DNA from: Cellulomonas sp. RIT-PI-Y
GTDB lineage: Bacteria > Actinomycetota > Actinomycetes > Actinomycetales > Cellulomonadaceae
NCBI RefSeq assembly: GCF_025642745.1
Contig: NZ_JANZKP010000034.1
Coordinates: 1 to 36,496, forward strand
Direction: 5' to 3'
DNA: 36,496 nt
Position 1 is the first letter of the stretch. Every line of letters starts with the position of its first letter. Below the pieces are notes generated by a model. That model ran no database searches. It was not told where the DNA came from and saw only the letters and a program-made list of their open reading frames with translations. Below are positions 24,345-33,944 of this stretch, in pieces. A program made the translations under genes and the position numbers.

Positions 24345-26477
24345 GTGAGCGACGGCCCTCGGGTGGAGCAACCCACCCTCGCCGGCCTGTCGGCTCCGCA
24401 GCCGCGTCGCCGTGCCCGGGCCCGGGACGTCGAGGTCGAGGCCGCGGCGGAGCTGCCGGTGGCGCGGGTGGCGGTGGAACTGTCACCGCCGCACCTGGAC
24501 CGGAGCTTCGAGTACCTGGTCCCGGCCACGCTGGACGCCGCGGCGACGCCCGGGGTCCGGGTGAAGGTCCGGTTCGGCGGCCAGGACGTGGACGGCTACC
24601 TGCTGGAGCGGGTCGCCGAACCCGAGCACGACGGCGCGCTCACCCCGCTGCGCCGGGTGGTGTCCGCCGAGCCGGTGCTGACCCCCGCCGTCGGCCGGTT
24701 GGCCCGCGCGGTGGCGGACCACTACGCGGGCACCCTGCCGGACGTGCTCCGCCTCGCGGTGCCGCCCCGGCACGCCCGGACCGAGGGGGAGGTGCCCCGG
24801 TCCGTCGGCGCGGACGTCGAGCCCGCCGACCCCCGGCCGACCGCGGTCGCCTGGACGCCCTACCGCGGCGGCCCCGCGTTCCTCAGCCACCTGAGCGCGG
24901 GCGGTTCGCCCCGTGCCGCCTGGGTCGCGCTGCCGGGCCCGGCCGGTGAGAGCTGGGCGGAGGCGATCGCCGAGGCCGTCGTCGCGACACTGGTCAGTGG
25001 TCGGGGCGCGCTGGTCGTGGTGCCGGACGCGCGGGATGTCGACCGGGTGTGCGCCGCGCTGGACGCCGCCGGCGTCCCCGCCTGGGACCCGACGCGGCCG
25101 GACAGCACCTACGTCCGCCTGATGGCCGACGAGGGGCCCTCCCGGCGGTACCGTGCGTTCCTCGCGGTGTTGCGTGGACTGGCCCGGGTGGTCGTCGGCA
25201 CCCGCGCGGCGGCCTTCGCGCCGGTGCGGGACCTGGGCCTGGCGGTGTGCTGGGACGACGGGGACGACCTGCACGCGGAGCCGCGTGCTCCGTACCCGCA
25301 CGTCCGGGAGGTGCTGGGGCTGCGCGCCGAGCTGGAGGAGGCCGGACTGCTGCTGGCCGCGCACGGCCGGTCGGTGGAGACGCAGGCACTGGTCGCGTCG
25401 GGCTGGGTGCGTGAGGTGGCCGCCGACCGGGCCGAGGTGCGCCGGCGCACGCCCCGGGTGCGGGCGCTGACCAGCGTGGAACTGGCCCGCGAGGGCCCGG
25501 CGGCCGCCGCCCGGCTGCCCGCTCCCGCCTGGCGGACGATCCGCGAGCGCCTGGCCGACGGTCCGGTGCTGGTCCAGGTGCCACGGGCCGGGTATCTGCC
25601 CGCCGTGGCCTGCGCCCGCTGTCGCTCGGTCGCGCGCTGCACCGCCTGCCACGGGCCGCTGCAGCTCGGCGCGGCCCAGGCGACCGCCCAGTGCGGGTGG
25701 TGCGGGCGGCTGGCCACCGACTGGCGGTGCGACCACTGCGGGCACGGGGCGTTCCGCTCGGTGTCGGTCGGTTCGGACCGCACCGCGGAGGAACTGGGCC
25801 GGGCCTTTCCCGGTGTGACGGTCCGGACCTCGGGGGCAAGGTCGGCCACCGGTGTGCTGGCCGAGGTCCCGGGCCGGCCCGCCCTGGTGGTCTGCACCAT
25901 CGGCGCCGAACCGGTCGCGGTCGGCGGGTACGCGGCGGCGGTGCTGCTGGACGCCGCGGTGAGCACCGGGTCGACCTCGCTGCGGGCCACCGAGGAGGCG
26001 CTGCGGCGCTGGCTGGCCGCCGCCGCCCTGGTGCGGTCCGACGGCCAGGTGCTCCTGGTCGGTGACGGCGCGGAGCGACCGACCCAGGCCCTGGTGCGCT
26101 GGGATCCGGCGGGGCTCGCGGCCCGGGAGCTGGAGGAACGGTCCGAGGTCGGGCTGCCCCCGGCGGTGCGGGTGGCCGAGCTCGTCGGCGAACGGGGTGC
26201 GGTGCGTCAGGTGCTCGGCCGGGTGCCGCTGCCCACCGGGGGGGATGTGCTCGGGCCGGTGCCGGTGCAGGACGCGCCGGAGCCCCTGGCGGAGGGGCCG
26301 GTGCAGCTCACGCTCGCCGGGTCGGAGGACGAGGTCGTGGTCCGGGCCCTGGTCCGGGTGCCGGTCGGCGCGGGTCGCGAGCTGGCGCGGGCGCTGGGAG
26401 CCTCGATGGCGGTGCGCAGTGCCCGTCGTGAGCTGGGGGCGGTGCGGGTACGACTCGATCCACGGGAGATGCTGTGA
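24345..26477 (+). CDS. priA: PriA-like replication restart protein without helicase motifs
   Basis: A 710-residue PriA homologue. The N-terminal 3' DNA-binding domain begins at about residue 40 (ARVAVELSPPHLDRSFEYLV). The zinc-binding region has eight cysteines between about 422 and 466 (CARCRSVARCTACHG, CGWCGRLATDWRCDHCG). The helicase core is degenerate: the Walker A position reads WVALPGPAGESWAEA with no GKT/GKS, and the DEEH position reads VCWDDGDDLHAE. The absence is a known feature of actinobacterial PriA, which probably recognises forks without unwinding DNA. The GTG has GGAG 9 nt upstream. It overlaps the HAD gene by 4 nt. Confidence 0.93.
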   Translation: MSDGPRVEQPTLAGLSAPQPRRRARARDVEVEAAAELPVARVAVELSPPHLDRSFEYLVPATLDAAATPGVRVKVRFGGQDVDGYLLERVAEPEHDGALTPLRRVVSAEPVLTPAVGRLARAVADHYAGTLPDVLRLAVPPRHARTEGEVPRSVGADVEPADPRPTAVAWTPYRGGPAFLSHLSAGGSPRAAWVALPGPAGESWAEAIAEAVVATLVSGRGALVVVPDARDVDRVCAALDAAGVPAWDPTRPDSTYVRLMADEGPSRRYRAFLAVLRGLARVVVGTRAAAFAPVRDLGLAVCWDDGDDLHAEPRAPYPHVREVLGLRAELEEAGLLLAAHGRSVETQALVASGWVREVAADRAEVRRRTPRVRALTSVELAREGPAAAARLPAPAWRTIRERLADGPVLVQVPRAGYLPAVACARCRSVARCTACHGPLQLGAAQATAQCGWCGRLATDWRCDHCGHGAFRSVSVGSDRTAEELGRAFPGVTVRTSGARSATGVLAEVPGRPALVVCTIGAEPVAVGGYAAAVLLDAAVSTGSTSLRATEEALRRWLAAAALVRSDGQVLLVGDGAERPTQALVRWDPAGLAARELEERSEVGLPPAVRVAELVGERGAVRQVLGRVPLPTGGDVLGPVPVQDAPEPLAEGPVQLTLAGSEDEVVVRALVRVPVGAGRELARALGASMAVRSARRELGAVRVRLDPREML

Positions 26478-27094
26478 CGGCGGTGCTGTTCGACCTGGGC
26501 AACGTGCTGGTGCGCTGGGACCCGCGCGCCGCCTTCGCCGGGAACTGGTCGGAGACGGAGGTGGACGAGTTCCTGAGGGCGGTCGACTTCCCGGCGCTGA
26601 ACCTGGCGCAGGACGCCGGCCGGCCTTGGGCCCAGGCCCGGGAGACGATCGCCGATCCCGGTCACCGCGCGATGCTCGACCACTACGTGACGCACTTCGA
26701 CCGCGCGCTGCCGGGACCGGTGCCCGGGTCGGCCGCCGTGGTCGAGGAACTGATCGCCGCGGGGGTGAGGGTGTACGGCTTGACCAACTGGTCGGCGGAG
26801 ACCTTCCACCACGCGGTGCCCGCCGCACCCGCGATCGGCCGGCTGGCGGAGGTGGTGGTGTCCGGGCGAGAAGGCCTGGTGAAGCCCGATCCGCGGATCT
26901 TCGCGCTGGCCGCGCAGCGATTCGGGCTGCGTCCGGCCTCGACCGTGTTCGTCGACGACAGCCCCCGGAACGTCGAGGCGGCCGCGGGCGCGGGCTACGA
27001 CGCGGTGCTGTTCAGCGACGCGGGCGCGTTGCGCGGGGCACTGGTGGCCCGTGGACTGCTGCCCGGTGCGGCCGACGGGTCCGACGCGCCCTAG
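26474..27094 (+). CDS. HAD-superfamily hydrolase (HAD-IA)
   Basis: A 206-residue phosphatase-type protein. Motif I is FDLGNVLV with the nucleophile Asp at residue 7; Gly sits at the D+2 position, as in YihX-like and haloacid dehalogenase-like members. Motif II is YGLTNWS, the Lys of motif III is in GLVKPDPRIF, and motif IV is VFVDDSPRN. The helical cap is between motifs I and II. The substrate cannot be read from the sequence; YihX-type sugar phosphatase is only the closest by motif. Its TAG stop overlaps the -10 element of fmt. Confidence 0.85.
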   Translation: MTAVLFDLGNVLVRWDPRAAFAGNWSETEVDEFLRAVDFPALNLAQDAGRPWAQARETIADPGHRAMLDHYVTHFDRALPGPVPGSAAVVEELIAAGVRVYGLTNWSAETFHHAVPAAPAIGRLAEVVVSGREGLVKPDPRIFALAAQRFGLRPASTVFVDDSPRNVEAAAGAGYDAVLFSDAGALRGALVARGLLPGAADGSDAP

Positions 27095-27097
27095 GAT
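27092..27097 (+). promoter_or_regulatory. -10 element for fmt (leaderless)
   Basis: TAGGAT begins with the stop codon of the HAD gene and ends 6 nt before the GTG of fmt. No Shine-Dalgarno site is visible. Confidence 0.5.
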
Positions 27098-27103
27098 CGT
27101 CCG

Positions 27104-28096
27104 GTGCGCCTGATCTTCGCCGGAACGCCCGCGGTGGCGCTTCCGTCCCTGGAAGCCCTGCTCGCCTCGCGGCACGAGGTGGTGGCCGTGATCACCCGAC
27201 CCGCCGCCCGTGCCGGCCGGGGCCGGTCGTTGCGACCCAGCCCGGTCGCCGAGCGCGCCGTCGCGGAGGGCATCGAGGTGCTCACCCCGGCCAGCCCGCG
27301 CGAGCTCGACTTCCAGGCCCGGCTGCGCGAGCTCGCGCCGGACGCGGTGCCGGTGGTCGCCTACGGCGCCCTGGTGCCGGCCGAGCTGCTGTCCCTGCCC
27401 GCGCACGGCTGGATCAACCTGCACTTCTCCGTCCTGCCCGCCTGGCGCGGCGCGGCACCGGTGCAGTACGCCGTGATGGCCGGGGACGAGGTCACCGGCG
27501 CGAGCACCTTCCTGCTGGAGAAGGGGCTGGACACCGGTCCGGTGTTCGGCACCCTGACCGAGACCATCCGGCAGCGGGACACCGCCGGTGACCTGCTGGA
27601 ACGGCTGTCGGTCGCCGGGGCGGAGCTGTTGGTCCGCACCCTGGACGCGCTGGAGGAGGGCATCCTGACCCCGGTGCCACAGCCGACCGACGGCATCAGC
27701 CTCGCGCCGTCCCTCACGGTCGAGGACGCCCGGGTGCGCTGGACCCATCCGGCACTGGCCGTGGACCGGCGGATCCGTGGCTGCACCCCTGCCCCCGGCG
27801 CCTGGACCAGCCTGCCCGACGGTGCGCGGCTCGGGCTCGGACCGGTCGCCCTCGCGCCGGAGGTCGTCGACCTGGCGCCGGGGGAGCTGCGGGTCGGACG
27901 CCGGGACGTGCTGGTCGGTACGGCGTCGCACGCGGTGCGGCTCGGTGAGGTCCGCCCGGCGGGCAAGAAGACGATGGACGCCGCCGACTGGGCGCGCGGG
28001 GCACGGCTGACGGAGCCGGTGCTGCTCGGGTCGACGGACCGCGCGGATGCCGCGGCCGGGTCCGGCGACGACGCCGGCGTGGGGGCGCAGGCATGA
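27104..28096 (+). CDS. fmt: Methionyl-tRNA formyltransferase
   Basis: A 330-residue enzyme that formylates initiator Met-tRNA with 10-formyl-tetrahydrofolate. [20 protein letters not shown] opens the Rossmann domain. The catalytic region is [17 protein letters not shown] (residues ~105-121) with Asn and His, and GLDTGPV (~142) gives the Asp. The C-terminal OB-like domain follows ([28 protein letters not shown]). The tail (~25 residues) is low-complexity Ala/Asp/Gly. def is not in the window. It overlaps rsmB by 4 nt (ATGA). Confidence 0.97.
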   Translation: MRLIFAGTPAVALPSLEALLASRHEVVAVITRPAARAGRGRSLRPSPVAERAVAEGIEVLTPASPRELDFQARLRELAPDAVPVVAYGALVPAELLSLPAHGWINLHFSVLPAWRGAAPVQYAVMAGDEVTGASTFLLEKGLDTGPVFGTLTETIRQRDTAGDLLERLSVAGAELLVRTLDALEEGILTPVPQPTDGISLAPSLTVEDARVRWTHPALAVDRRIRGCTPAPGAWTSLPDGARLGLGPVALAPEVVDLAPGELRVGRRDVLVGTASHAVRLGEVRPAGKKTMDAADWARGARLTEPVLLGSTDRADAAAGSGDDAGVGAQA

Positions 28097-29679
28097 GCGG
28101 CGGGGGAGCTCCGGGCGGATCGAGTCAGGGCGGACCCGGGCACCGCGGATCCGATCAGGCCGGATCGGGCCAGGGTGGACTCGGGCGCGGCGGTCGCGGC
28201 GGGCAGGACGACCGGCGTGCTCAGGGCGGCGGGCGTCGCGGTCCCCGGCAGCGCACCGCCGCCGCGCCGTCCCAGCGCCGCCGGAACACCGACCCGGCCC
28301 GCGCGGTGGCCTTCGACGTGCTGCGCGCGGTGGCCGACTCCGACGCGTACGCGAACCTGGTCCTGCCGCCGCTGCTGCGCGAGCGCGGGATCACCGGCCG
28401 GGACGCGGGCTTCGCCACCGAGCTGGCCTACGGCACCCTGCGTCTGCGCGGCCGCTACGACGCGGTGATCGCGCAGGGGGCCGGGCGGGACCCGGCGTCC
28501 ATCGACCCGCCGGTGCTGGACGCGCTGCGGCTGGGCGCGCACCAGGTGCTCGGCATGCGGGTGCCGGCTCACGCAGCAGCCTCGGAGACGGTCGGCCTGG
28601 TCCGGGAGCGGTCCGGTGCCGGGGCGGCGCAGTTCGCCAACGCCGTCATGCGGCGGATCACTGAACGGGACACCGGCGAGTGGCTCGGCGTGATCGGCGA
28701 CGCGGCGGGCGAGGACCCGGTGGCCCGGCTGGCCGTGACCGAGTCGCACCCGGCCTGGGTGACCCGGGCCCTGCGCGAGGCGCTGCTCGGCCACGGCCGC
28801 GGCGCCGACGAGCTGACCGAGCTGCTGCGCGCGGACAACACCGCTCCGCGGGTGACGCTGGTCGCGCGGCCGGGCCTGACCGACCGGGACGACCTGCTGG
28901 ATCAGGCCGGTCCGGGCGCCGAGCCGGGCCGGTACGCGCCCACCGCGGTCACCCTGGCGGGCGGTGACCCGGCGGCGCTGCGCCTGATCCGGGCGGGTCG
29001 CGCCGGGGTGCAGGACGAGGGCAGTCAGCTGGTGGCGCTGGCCCTGGCCGAGACGCCGCTCGACGGGCCGGACGGCCGGTGGCTCGACCTCTGCGCGGGC
29101 CCGGGCGGGAAGGCGGCCCTGTTGGCGGCGCTCGCCTCGACCCGCGGCGCCCGGCTGGTCGCCAACGAGGTGCAGCCGCACCGTGCCCGACTGGTCGAGC
29201 AGGCGCTGGTCGCGGTCCCGGCGGACGCCGTCGAGGAGGTCCGCACCGGCGACGGGCGGAGCATCGGCGCGGACGAGCCGGGCGGCTACGACCGGGTGCT
29301 GCTGGACGCCCCCTGCACCGGACTGGGCGCCCTGCGCCGACGGCCCGAGTCCCGGTGGCGGCGGACCCCCGCGGACCTGGCGGCGCTGACCGCCCTGCAG
29401 CGCGACCTGCTGGCCAGCGCCCTGCGCGCCGTCCGCGTCGGCGGCGTGGTCGGCTACGTGACCTGCTCGCCGGTGCTGGCCGAGACCAGGTTGGCGGTGC
29501 TGGACGCGGTGCGTGCCGCGACGAAGGCCGGGATCGGGGTCGAGACACTGGACGCCCCCGCGGCGCTGCACCGGATCGCTCCGGACCTGGAGCTGCCGGA
29601 GCGACCGGACGCGCAGCTGTGGCCGCACGTGCACGGGACGGACGCGATGCACCTGACCCTGCTGCGCCGGGTGGCCTGA
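28093..29679 (+). CDS. rsmB: 16S rRNA (cytosine-967-C5)-methyltransferase
   Basis: A 528-residue RsmB/Sun protein. It begins with a ~65-residue Gly/Gln/Arg-rich segment with RGG-like clusters ([20 protein letters not shown]). A NusB-like RNA-binding domain follows (residues ~70-210, [21 protein letters not shown]) and then the SAM methyltransferase domain, with [16 protein letters not shown] (~330), the DAPCTG motif (~405) and the second catalytic Cys in VTCSP (~456). The low-complexity N terminus is longer than in the Escherichia coli enzyme and may be an RNA-contact tail. The ATG overlaps the fmt stop. Confidence 0.95.
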   Translation: MSGGGAPGGSSQGGPGHRGSDQAGSGQGGLGRGGRGGQDDRRAQGGGRRGPRQRTAAAPSQRRRNTDPARAVAFDVLRAVADSDAYANLVLPPLLRERGITGRDAGFATELAYGTLRLRGRYDAVIAQGAGRDPASIDPPVLDALRLGAHQVLGMRVPAHAAASETVGLVRERSGAGAAQFANAVMRRITERDTGEWLGVIGDAAGEDPVARLAVTESHPAWVTRALREALLGHGRGADELTELLRADNTAPRVTLVARPGLTDRDDLLDQAGPGAEPGRYAPTAVTLAGGDPAALRLIRAGRAGVQDEGSQLVALALAETPLDGPDGRWLDLCAGPGGKAALLAALASTRGARLVANEVQPHRARLVEQALVAVPADAVEEVRTGDGRSIGADEPGGYDRVLLDAPCTGLGALRRRPESRWRRTPADLAALTALQRDLLASALRAVRVGGVVGYVTCSPVLAETRLAVLDAVRAATKAGIGVETLDAPAALHRIAPDLELPERPDAQLWPHVHGTDAMHLTLLRRVA

Positions 29680-29686
29680 GCGTCGC

Positions 29687-29692
29687 TACGCT
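29687..29692 (+). promoter_or_regulatory. -10 element for rpe (leaderless)
   Basis: TACGCT ends 6 nt before the ATG at 29699 in the 19-nt gap after rsmB. There is no room for a normal Shine-Dalgarno leader. Confidence 0.5.
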
Positions 29693-29698
29693 GACGGG

Positions 29699-30367
29699 AT
29701 GCGCGCTCTGATCAGCCCCAGCATCCTGTCCGCCGACTTCACCAACCTGGAGCGGGACCTGCATCGGATCGCCCGTGCCGACTACGCGCACGTGGACGTG
29801 ATGGACAACCACTTCGTGCCGAACCTGACCCTCGGCCTGCCCGTGGTCAAGCGGATCGCCGAGGTGTCGCCGGTACCGATCGACGTGCACCTCATGATCG
29901 AGGACGCCGACCGGTGGGCGCTGGACTACGCGCAGGCCGGTGCCGCCTCGGTGACCTTCCACGCCGAGGCCACCCAGGCGCCGGTGAAGCTGGCCCGGGA
30001 GCTGCGCGCGGCCGGGGTGCGGGCGTCGGTCGCGCTGCGGCCCGCGACGCCGGTGGAGCCGTTCCTGGACCTGCTCGGCGAGTTCGACATGGTGCTGGTG
30101 ATGACCGTGGAGCCGGGCTTCGGCGGGCAGTCGTTCATCGAGGGCACGTTGCCCAAGGTGCGCAGGCTGCGGGCGTCGATCACCGAGCAGGGGCTGGACA
30201 CCTGGATCCAGGTCGACGGCGGGGTCGCACGGTCGACGGTGGCGACCGTGGCCGAGGCCGGGGCCAACGTGCTGGTCGCCGGGTCCGCCGTGTACGGCGC
30301 GGCGGACGTGGCCGCGGAGATCGACGCGCTGCGGGCCCTGGCGGACGACGCACTGGGCGCGCACTGA
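29699..30367 (+). CDS. rpe: Ribulose-phosphate 3-epimerase
   Basis: A 222-residue TIM-barrel epimerase that interconverts ribulose 5-phosphate and xylulose 5-phosphate. [10 protein letters not shown], the metal site in [36 protein letters not shown] and IQVDGGV appear in order. It supplies pentose phosphates just upstream of the riboflavin operon, which uses ribulose 5-phosphate as a precursor; the adjacency is conserved in actinobacteria. Its start is dictated by the TAnnnT-N6-ATG arrangement. Confidence 0.97.
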   Translation: MRALISPSILSADFTNLERDLHRIARADYAHVDVMDNHFVPNLTLGLPVVKRIAEVSPVPIDVHLMIEDADRWALDYAQAGAASVTFHAEATQAPVKLARELRAAGVRASVALRPATPVEPFLDLLGEFDMVLVMTVEPGFGGQSFIEGTLPKVRRLRASITEQGLDTWIQVDGGVARSTVATVAEAGANVLVAGSAVYGAADVAAEIDALRALADDALGAH

Positions 30368-30382
30368 GGTTCAGCCGGCTGT

Positions 30383-30396
30383 GGCACCATGGTGCC
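30383..30396 (+). promoter_or_regulatory. Perfect 14-bp palindrome before the FMN riboswitch
   Basis: GGCACCATGGTGCC is self-complementary without a loop. It lies in the 38-bp space where the rib promoter must be (30368-30405), so it may be an operator or part of the promoter. It may also be chance. Confidence 0.35.
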
Positions 30397-30405
30397 CAGT
30401 AACGA

Positions 30406-30547
30406 GCACGTGCTCCGGGGTCGGTGAAAATCCGAGCCGGCGGTGAGAGTCCGCGACCCGTGTCGGACCGAGGGAACTCGGGGCGGTGCGGTTGATCCGG
30501 TGGAATTCCGGGACCGACGGTCAAAGTCCGGATGGGAGGAGTCGTGC
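30406..30547 (+). ncRNA. FMN riboswitch (RFN element)
   Basis: The conserved FMN aptamer segments are present in order: GGGGTCGGTGAAAATCCGA (30417-30435), CCGGCGGTGAGAGTCCGCGA (30438-30457), a variable arm, TCCGGTGGAATTCCGG (30496-30511), and GACCGACGGTCAAAGTCCGG (30512-30531) followed by ATGGGAGGAG. P1 closes with GCACG (30406-30410) and CGTGC (30543-30547). FMN binding should reduce expression of the downstream rib genes. The start of ribD is 91 nt after P1. Confidence 0.93.
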
Positions 30548-30548
30548 C

Positions 30549-30633
30549 GGTGTGCGCCCGCAGGGGTGTGCACCGGGGCTGCGCACACCCGTGCGCCCGC
30601 CCGGCCTACCCCGGAGCCAGGACGACCGGGAGG
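30549..30633 (+). promoter_or_regulatory. Putative expression platform of the FMN riboswitch
   Basis: GGTGTGCGC (30549-30557) can pair with GCGCACACC (30581-30589). An alternative helix, CCGGTG (30547-30552) with CACCGG (30571-30576), would compete with it and abut P1. A local hairpin, CCT/CCCGG (30605-30614) with CCGGGAGG (30626-30633), covers the Shine-Dalgarno GGGAGG of ribD. This is compatible with translational control. It is a hand fold only. Confidence 0.45.
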
Positions 30634-30638
30634 CACGG

Positions 30639-31649
30639 GTGACGACGTTCAGCACCGACGAGGCCGCGATGGCTCGCGCCCTGGAACTGGCGTTGCGCGT
30701 CCCGGCCGCCGGCCCGAACCCCCGGGTGGGCTGCGTGCTGCTGCGCGACGGCCGGGTGATCGGCGAGGGCTGGCACCGCGGAGCGGGCACCGCCCACGCG
30801 GAGGTCGACGCCCTGTCCGGGGTGGACGCCGTCGGCGCGACGGCGGTGGTGACCCTGGAGCCGTGCGCCCACACCGGGCGCACCGGTCCGTGCGCCCGGG
30901 CGCTGATCGACGCCGGGGTGGCTCGGGTGGTGATCGCGGTCGCCGATCCGAACCCGGTCGCCGGGGGAGGTGCGGAGCTGCTGCGCGCCGCCGGGGTCGA
31001 GGTGGTCACCGGGGTCGGCACCGCGGCGGTGCGGCGGATGCTGGAGCCGTGGCTGGTCGCGGTGGGGCGGGGACGCCCGTTCGTCACCCTGAAGCTGGCC
31101 ACCACGCTGGACGGGCGGGTGGCCGCCGCGGACGGCAGCAGCCGCTGGATCACCTCGCCGGAGTCGCGGGCCCATGCGCACGCCCTGCGCGCGGAGGTGG
31201 ACGCGCTGCTGGTCGGCACCGGGACCGCACTGATCGACCGGCCGTCGCTGACCGCGCGGGACGCCGACGGCGCGCTCGGTCCCCGTCAGCCGCTGCGGGT
31301 GGTGCTCGGCGACCGGGAGGCGCCGCTGCCGGAGCCCGGCGGCGACGTGGTCCGGGTGCCCGGGCACGATCCCGCGACCGCACTCGCCGTCCTGGCCGCG
31401 CGGGAGGTCCGGCACGTGCTGGTCGAGGGCGGCCCCACGGTGTCGGCGGCCTTCCTGCGGGCCGGGCTGGTCGACCGGGTGCTGGCCTATGTCGCGCCGG
31501 TGCTGCTCGGTGCGGGGCGGTCGGCGGTCGAGGACCTGGGGATCGCCACCCTGGTCGACGGGGTGCGCCTGCGCACCGAGGACGTGCTCCGGCTCGGGCC
31601 GGATGTGCTGCTGATCGCCCGGGCGGGCGACGGCGAGGAGGAGGACTGA
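30639..31649 (+). CDS. ribD: Bifunctional pyrimidine deaminase / reductase RibD
   Basis: A 336-residue enzyme for the deamination and reduction steps after GTP cyclohydrolase II. The deaminase domain has the zinc site HAEVDAL (residue ~53) and PCAHTGRTGPC. The reductase domain starts at about 145 (TLKLATTLDGRVA) and includes SSRWITSPESRAHAH, DALLVGTGTAL and VLVEGGPTVSAAFL. The GTG start follows GGGAGG at 5 nt, within the region that the riboswitch may mask. It couples to ribE by TGATG. Confidence 0.96.
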   Translation: MTTFSTDEAAMARALELALRVPAAGPNPRVGCVLLRDGRVIGEGWHRGAGTAHAEVDALSGVDAVGATAVVTLEPCAHTGRTGPCARALIDAGVARVVIAVADPNPVAGGGAELLRAAGVEVVTGVGTAAVRRMLEPWLVAVGRGRPFVTLKLATTLDGRVAAADGSSRWITSPESRAHAHALRAEVDALLVGTGTALIDRPSLTARDADGALGPRQPLRVVLGDREAPLPEPGGDVVRVPGHDPATALAVLAAREVRHVLVEGGPTVSAAFLRAGLVDRVLAYVAPVLLGAGRSAVEDLGIATLVDGVRLRTEDVLRLGPDVLLIARAGDGEEED

Positions 31650-32233
31650 TGTTCACCGGGATCGTGGAGGAGGTCGGCGTCGTGCTGGCCTCGGGCGACG
31701 GCGGTCTGCGGATCCGCGGGCCGCTCGCCGCGTCCGACGCGGGGCACGGCGACTCGATCGCGGTCAGCGGCGTCTGCCTGACCGTGACCGACCTGCCGGG
31801 GGACGGCAGCTTCGCCGTCGACGTCATGCCGGAGACGCTGCGCCGGACCGCGCTGGGCGGGCTGCGCACCGGGGATCCGGTGAACCTGGAACGGTCGTTG
31901 CGTGCCGACGCCCGGTTGGGCGGTCACGTGGTGCAGGGCCACGTCGACGGAGTCGGCACCGTGCTGAGCCGCCACCCCGGCGAGCGCTGGGACACGGTCC
32001 GGGTCGGCCTGGACCGGGAGCTGGCCCGGTTCGTGGCGGAGAAGGGCGCGATCACGGTCTCCGGGGTGTCGCTGACCGTCACCGCGGTCGGCGACGACTG
32101 GTTCGAGGTCGGGCTGATCCCCACCACGCTGGCCGAGACCACGCTGGGCACCCTCGCGGTCGGCGCGCCGGTGAACCTGGAGGTCGACGTGCTGGCCAAG
32201 TACGTGGCCCGGTTGCTGGAGACCGGGCGATGA
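31649..32233 (+). CDS. ribE: Riboflavin synthase (alpha subunit)
   Basis: A 194-residue synthase that dismutates two 6,7-dimethyl-8-ribityllumazines to riboflavin. It starts [10 protein letters not shown] as in the family. The two lumazine-binding repeats show [14 protein letters not shown] and [14 protein letters not shown], with [13 protein letters not shown] between them. The length is slightly below 200, within the normal range. It overlaps ribBA by 4 nt. Confidence 0.96.
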   Translation: MFTGIVEEVGVVLASGDGGLRIRGPLAASDAGHGDSIAVSGVCLTVTDLPGDGSFAVDVMPETLRRTALGGLRTGDPVNLERSLRADARLGGHVVQGHVDGVGTVLSRHPGERWDTVRVGLDRELARFVAEKGAITVSGVSLTVTAVGDDWFEVGLIPTTLAETTLGTLAVGAPVNLEVDVLAKYVARLLETGR

Positions 32234-33480
32234 GCCTCGGGACCGTGGAGCAGGCGCTGGACGCGCTGCGCGCCGGGCGACCGGTGCTGGTCGCCGACAA
32301 CCCCGACCGGGAGAACGAGGCCGACGTCATCCTGGCCGCGGAGCTGGCGACGCCGGAGTGGGTCGCCTGGACCGTCCGGCACTCCTCCGGCTACCTGTGC
32401 GCCCCGATGCCCGCCGAGCGCGCGGACGCGTTGCAGCTGCCGCTGATGGTGCCGTCCAGCCAGGATCCCCGCCGTACCGCGTACACGGTCACCGTGGACG
32501 CGGCCACCGGCGTCACCACCGGGATCAGCGCGGCCGACCGGACCCGGACCCTGCACGTGCTGGCCGAGCCCGGCAGCGGTGCCGACGACCTGATCCGGCC
32601 CGGGCACGTCCTGCCGCTGCGCGCGGTGCCGGGGGGCGTGCTGCACCGCGCCGGGCACACCGAGGCCGCGGTGGACCTGTGCCGGCTCGCCGGTCTGGCG
32701 CCGGTCGCCGCCATCGCCGAGCTGGTGCACGACGACGGCACGATGATGCGACTGCCGGACACCCTGGAGCTGGCCGAGCGGGAGGGCCTGGTGGTGCTGA
32801 CCATCAGCGACCTGATCGCCTGGCGCACGGCGCACGAGGACCTGCCCGGGCTCGCCGATCCCGAGCTCGCACCGCGGGTGCACCGCACCGCGGAGGCCAC
32901 CCTGCCGACCCGGCACGGGGACTTCCGGATCCTCGGGTACCGGGACCTGCGCACCGGCGCCGAGCACGCCGCGCTGGTCGCCGCCGGGGGACTGGCCGAG
33001 CGGCCGGTGGTCCGGGTGCACTCCGAATGCCTGACCGGCGACGCCTTCGCCTCCACCCGTTGCGACTGCGGACCGCAGCTGGACGAGGCGCTGGCCACCG
33101 CCGCGGCGGAGGGCGGTGCGGTGATCTACCTGCGCGGGCACGAAGGGCGGGGGATCGGGCTGCTCGGCAAGATCGCCGCCTACGCCCTGCAGGACACCGG
33201 CCGGGACACGGTCGAGGCGAACCTCGACCTGGGCTGGCCGGCCGACCGCCGGGAGTACGGCGCCGCCGCCGCGATCCTCGCCGACCTGGGTGCGGACCAC
33301 ATCACGCTGCTGACCAACAACCCGGCCAAGGTCGCCGGGCTGACCGCCCACGGGGTGCACGTCGCCGGCGTCCGGGGCATCGAGGTGGGCCGCACCCCCC
33401 AGAACGAGGCCTATCTGCGGACCAAGGCGCGGGCGATGGGCCACCTGCTGCCCGGACTGAACGAGGAGACCGAACGATGA
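32230..33480 (+). CDS. ribBA: Bifunctional 3,4-dihydroxy-2-butanone-4-phosphate synthase / GTP cyclohydrolase II
   Basis: A 416-residue fusion that supplies both precursors of riboflavin. The RibB half has [14 protein letters not shown] (DDEDRENEGD in many homologues; the metal-binding Glu of DRE is kept) and [18 protein letters not shown] with [10 protein letters not shown]. The RibA half begins at about residue 215 and has the zinc cysteines in [18 protein letters not shown], then [13 protein letters not shown] and LTNNPAKV. Both active sites look intact. ATGA overlaps on both sides. Confidence 0.96.
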   Translation: MSLGTVEQALDALRAGRPVLVADNPDRENEADVILAAELATPEWVAWTVRHSSGYLCAPMPAERADALQLPLMVPSSQDPRRTAYTVTVDAATGVTTGISAADRTRTLHVLAEPGSGADDLIRPGHVLPLRAVPGGVLHRAGHTEAAVDLCRLAGLAPVAAIAELVHDDGTMMRLPDTLELAEREGLVVLTISDLIAWRTAHEDLPGLADPELAPRVHRTAEATLPTRHGDFRILGYRDLRTGAEHAALVAAGGLAERPVVRVHSECLTGDAFASTRCDCGPQLDEALATAAAEGGAVIYLRGHEGRGIGLLGKIAAYALQDTGRDTVEANLDLGWPADRREYGAAAAILADLGADHITLLTNNPAKVAGLTAHGVHVAGVRGIEVGRTPQNEAYLRTKARAMGHLLPGLNEETER

Positions 33481-33944
33481 GTGGAGCCGGAGCGCCGTCC
33501 CTGACCGTGGACGGACGAGGACTGCGGGTGGTGGTGATCGCGGCCAGCTGGCACACGACGGTGATGGACGGCCTGCTCGCCGGGGCCCGACGCGCACTGA
33601 CCGAGGCCGGTGTCGACCGGGTGACCGTGATCCGGGTCCCGGGCAGCTTCGAGCTGCCGGTCGCCGCCGCCCGGGCCGCCCGGTCCGGGGTGGACGCCGT
33701 CGTGGCGCTGGGTGTGGTGATCCGGGGCGGGACGCCGCACTTCGACTACGTCTGCCAGGCGGCGGCCTCCGGCCTCACCGAGGTGGCGGTGAGCACCGGT
33801 GTGCCGGTGGGCTTCGGCCTGCTGACCTGCGATGACGAGGCGCAGGCGCTGGACCGTGCCGGGCTTCCCGGCTCCCACGAGGACAAGGGCGCGGAGGCCG
33901 CCGAGGCCGCGGTGGCCACCGTCGTCGCGCTGCGTGCGCTGTGA
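33477..33944 (+). CDS. ribH: 6,7-dimethyl-8-ribityllumazine synthase
   Basis: A 155-residue lumazine synthase that joins the RibB and RibD products. [47 protein letters not shown] (catalytic His) and PVGFGLLT with the phosphate-binding region are seen. The N-terminal ~15 residues are variable. It would form a hollow pentamer-based assembly with ribE as partner. It overlaps the transporter gene by 4 nt. Confidence 0.96.
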   Translation: MSGAGAPSLTVDGRGLRVVVIAASWHTTVMDGLLAGARRALTEAGVDRVTVIRVPGSFELPVAAARAARSGVDAVVALGVVIRGGTPHFDYVCQAAASGLTEVAVSTGVPVGFGLLTCDDEAQALDRAGLPGSHEDKGAEAAEAAVATVVALRAL

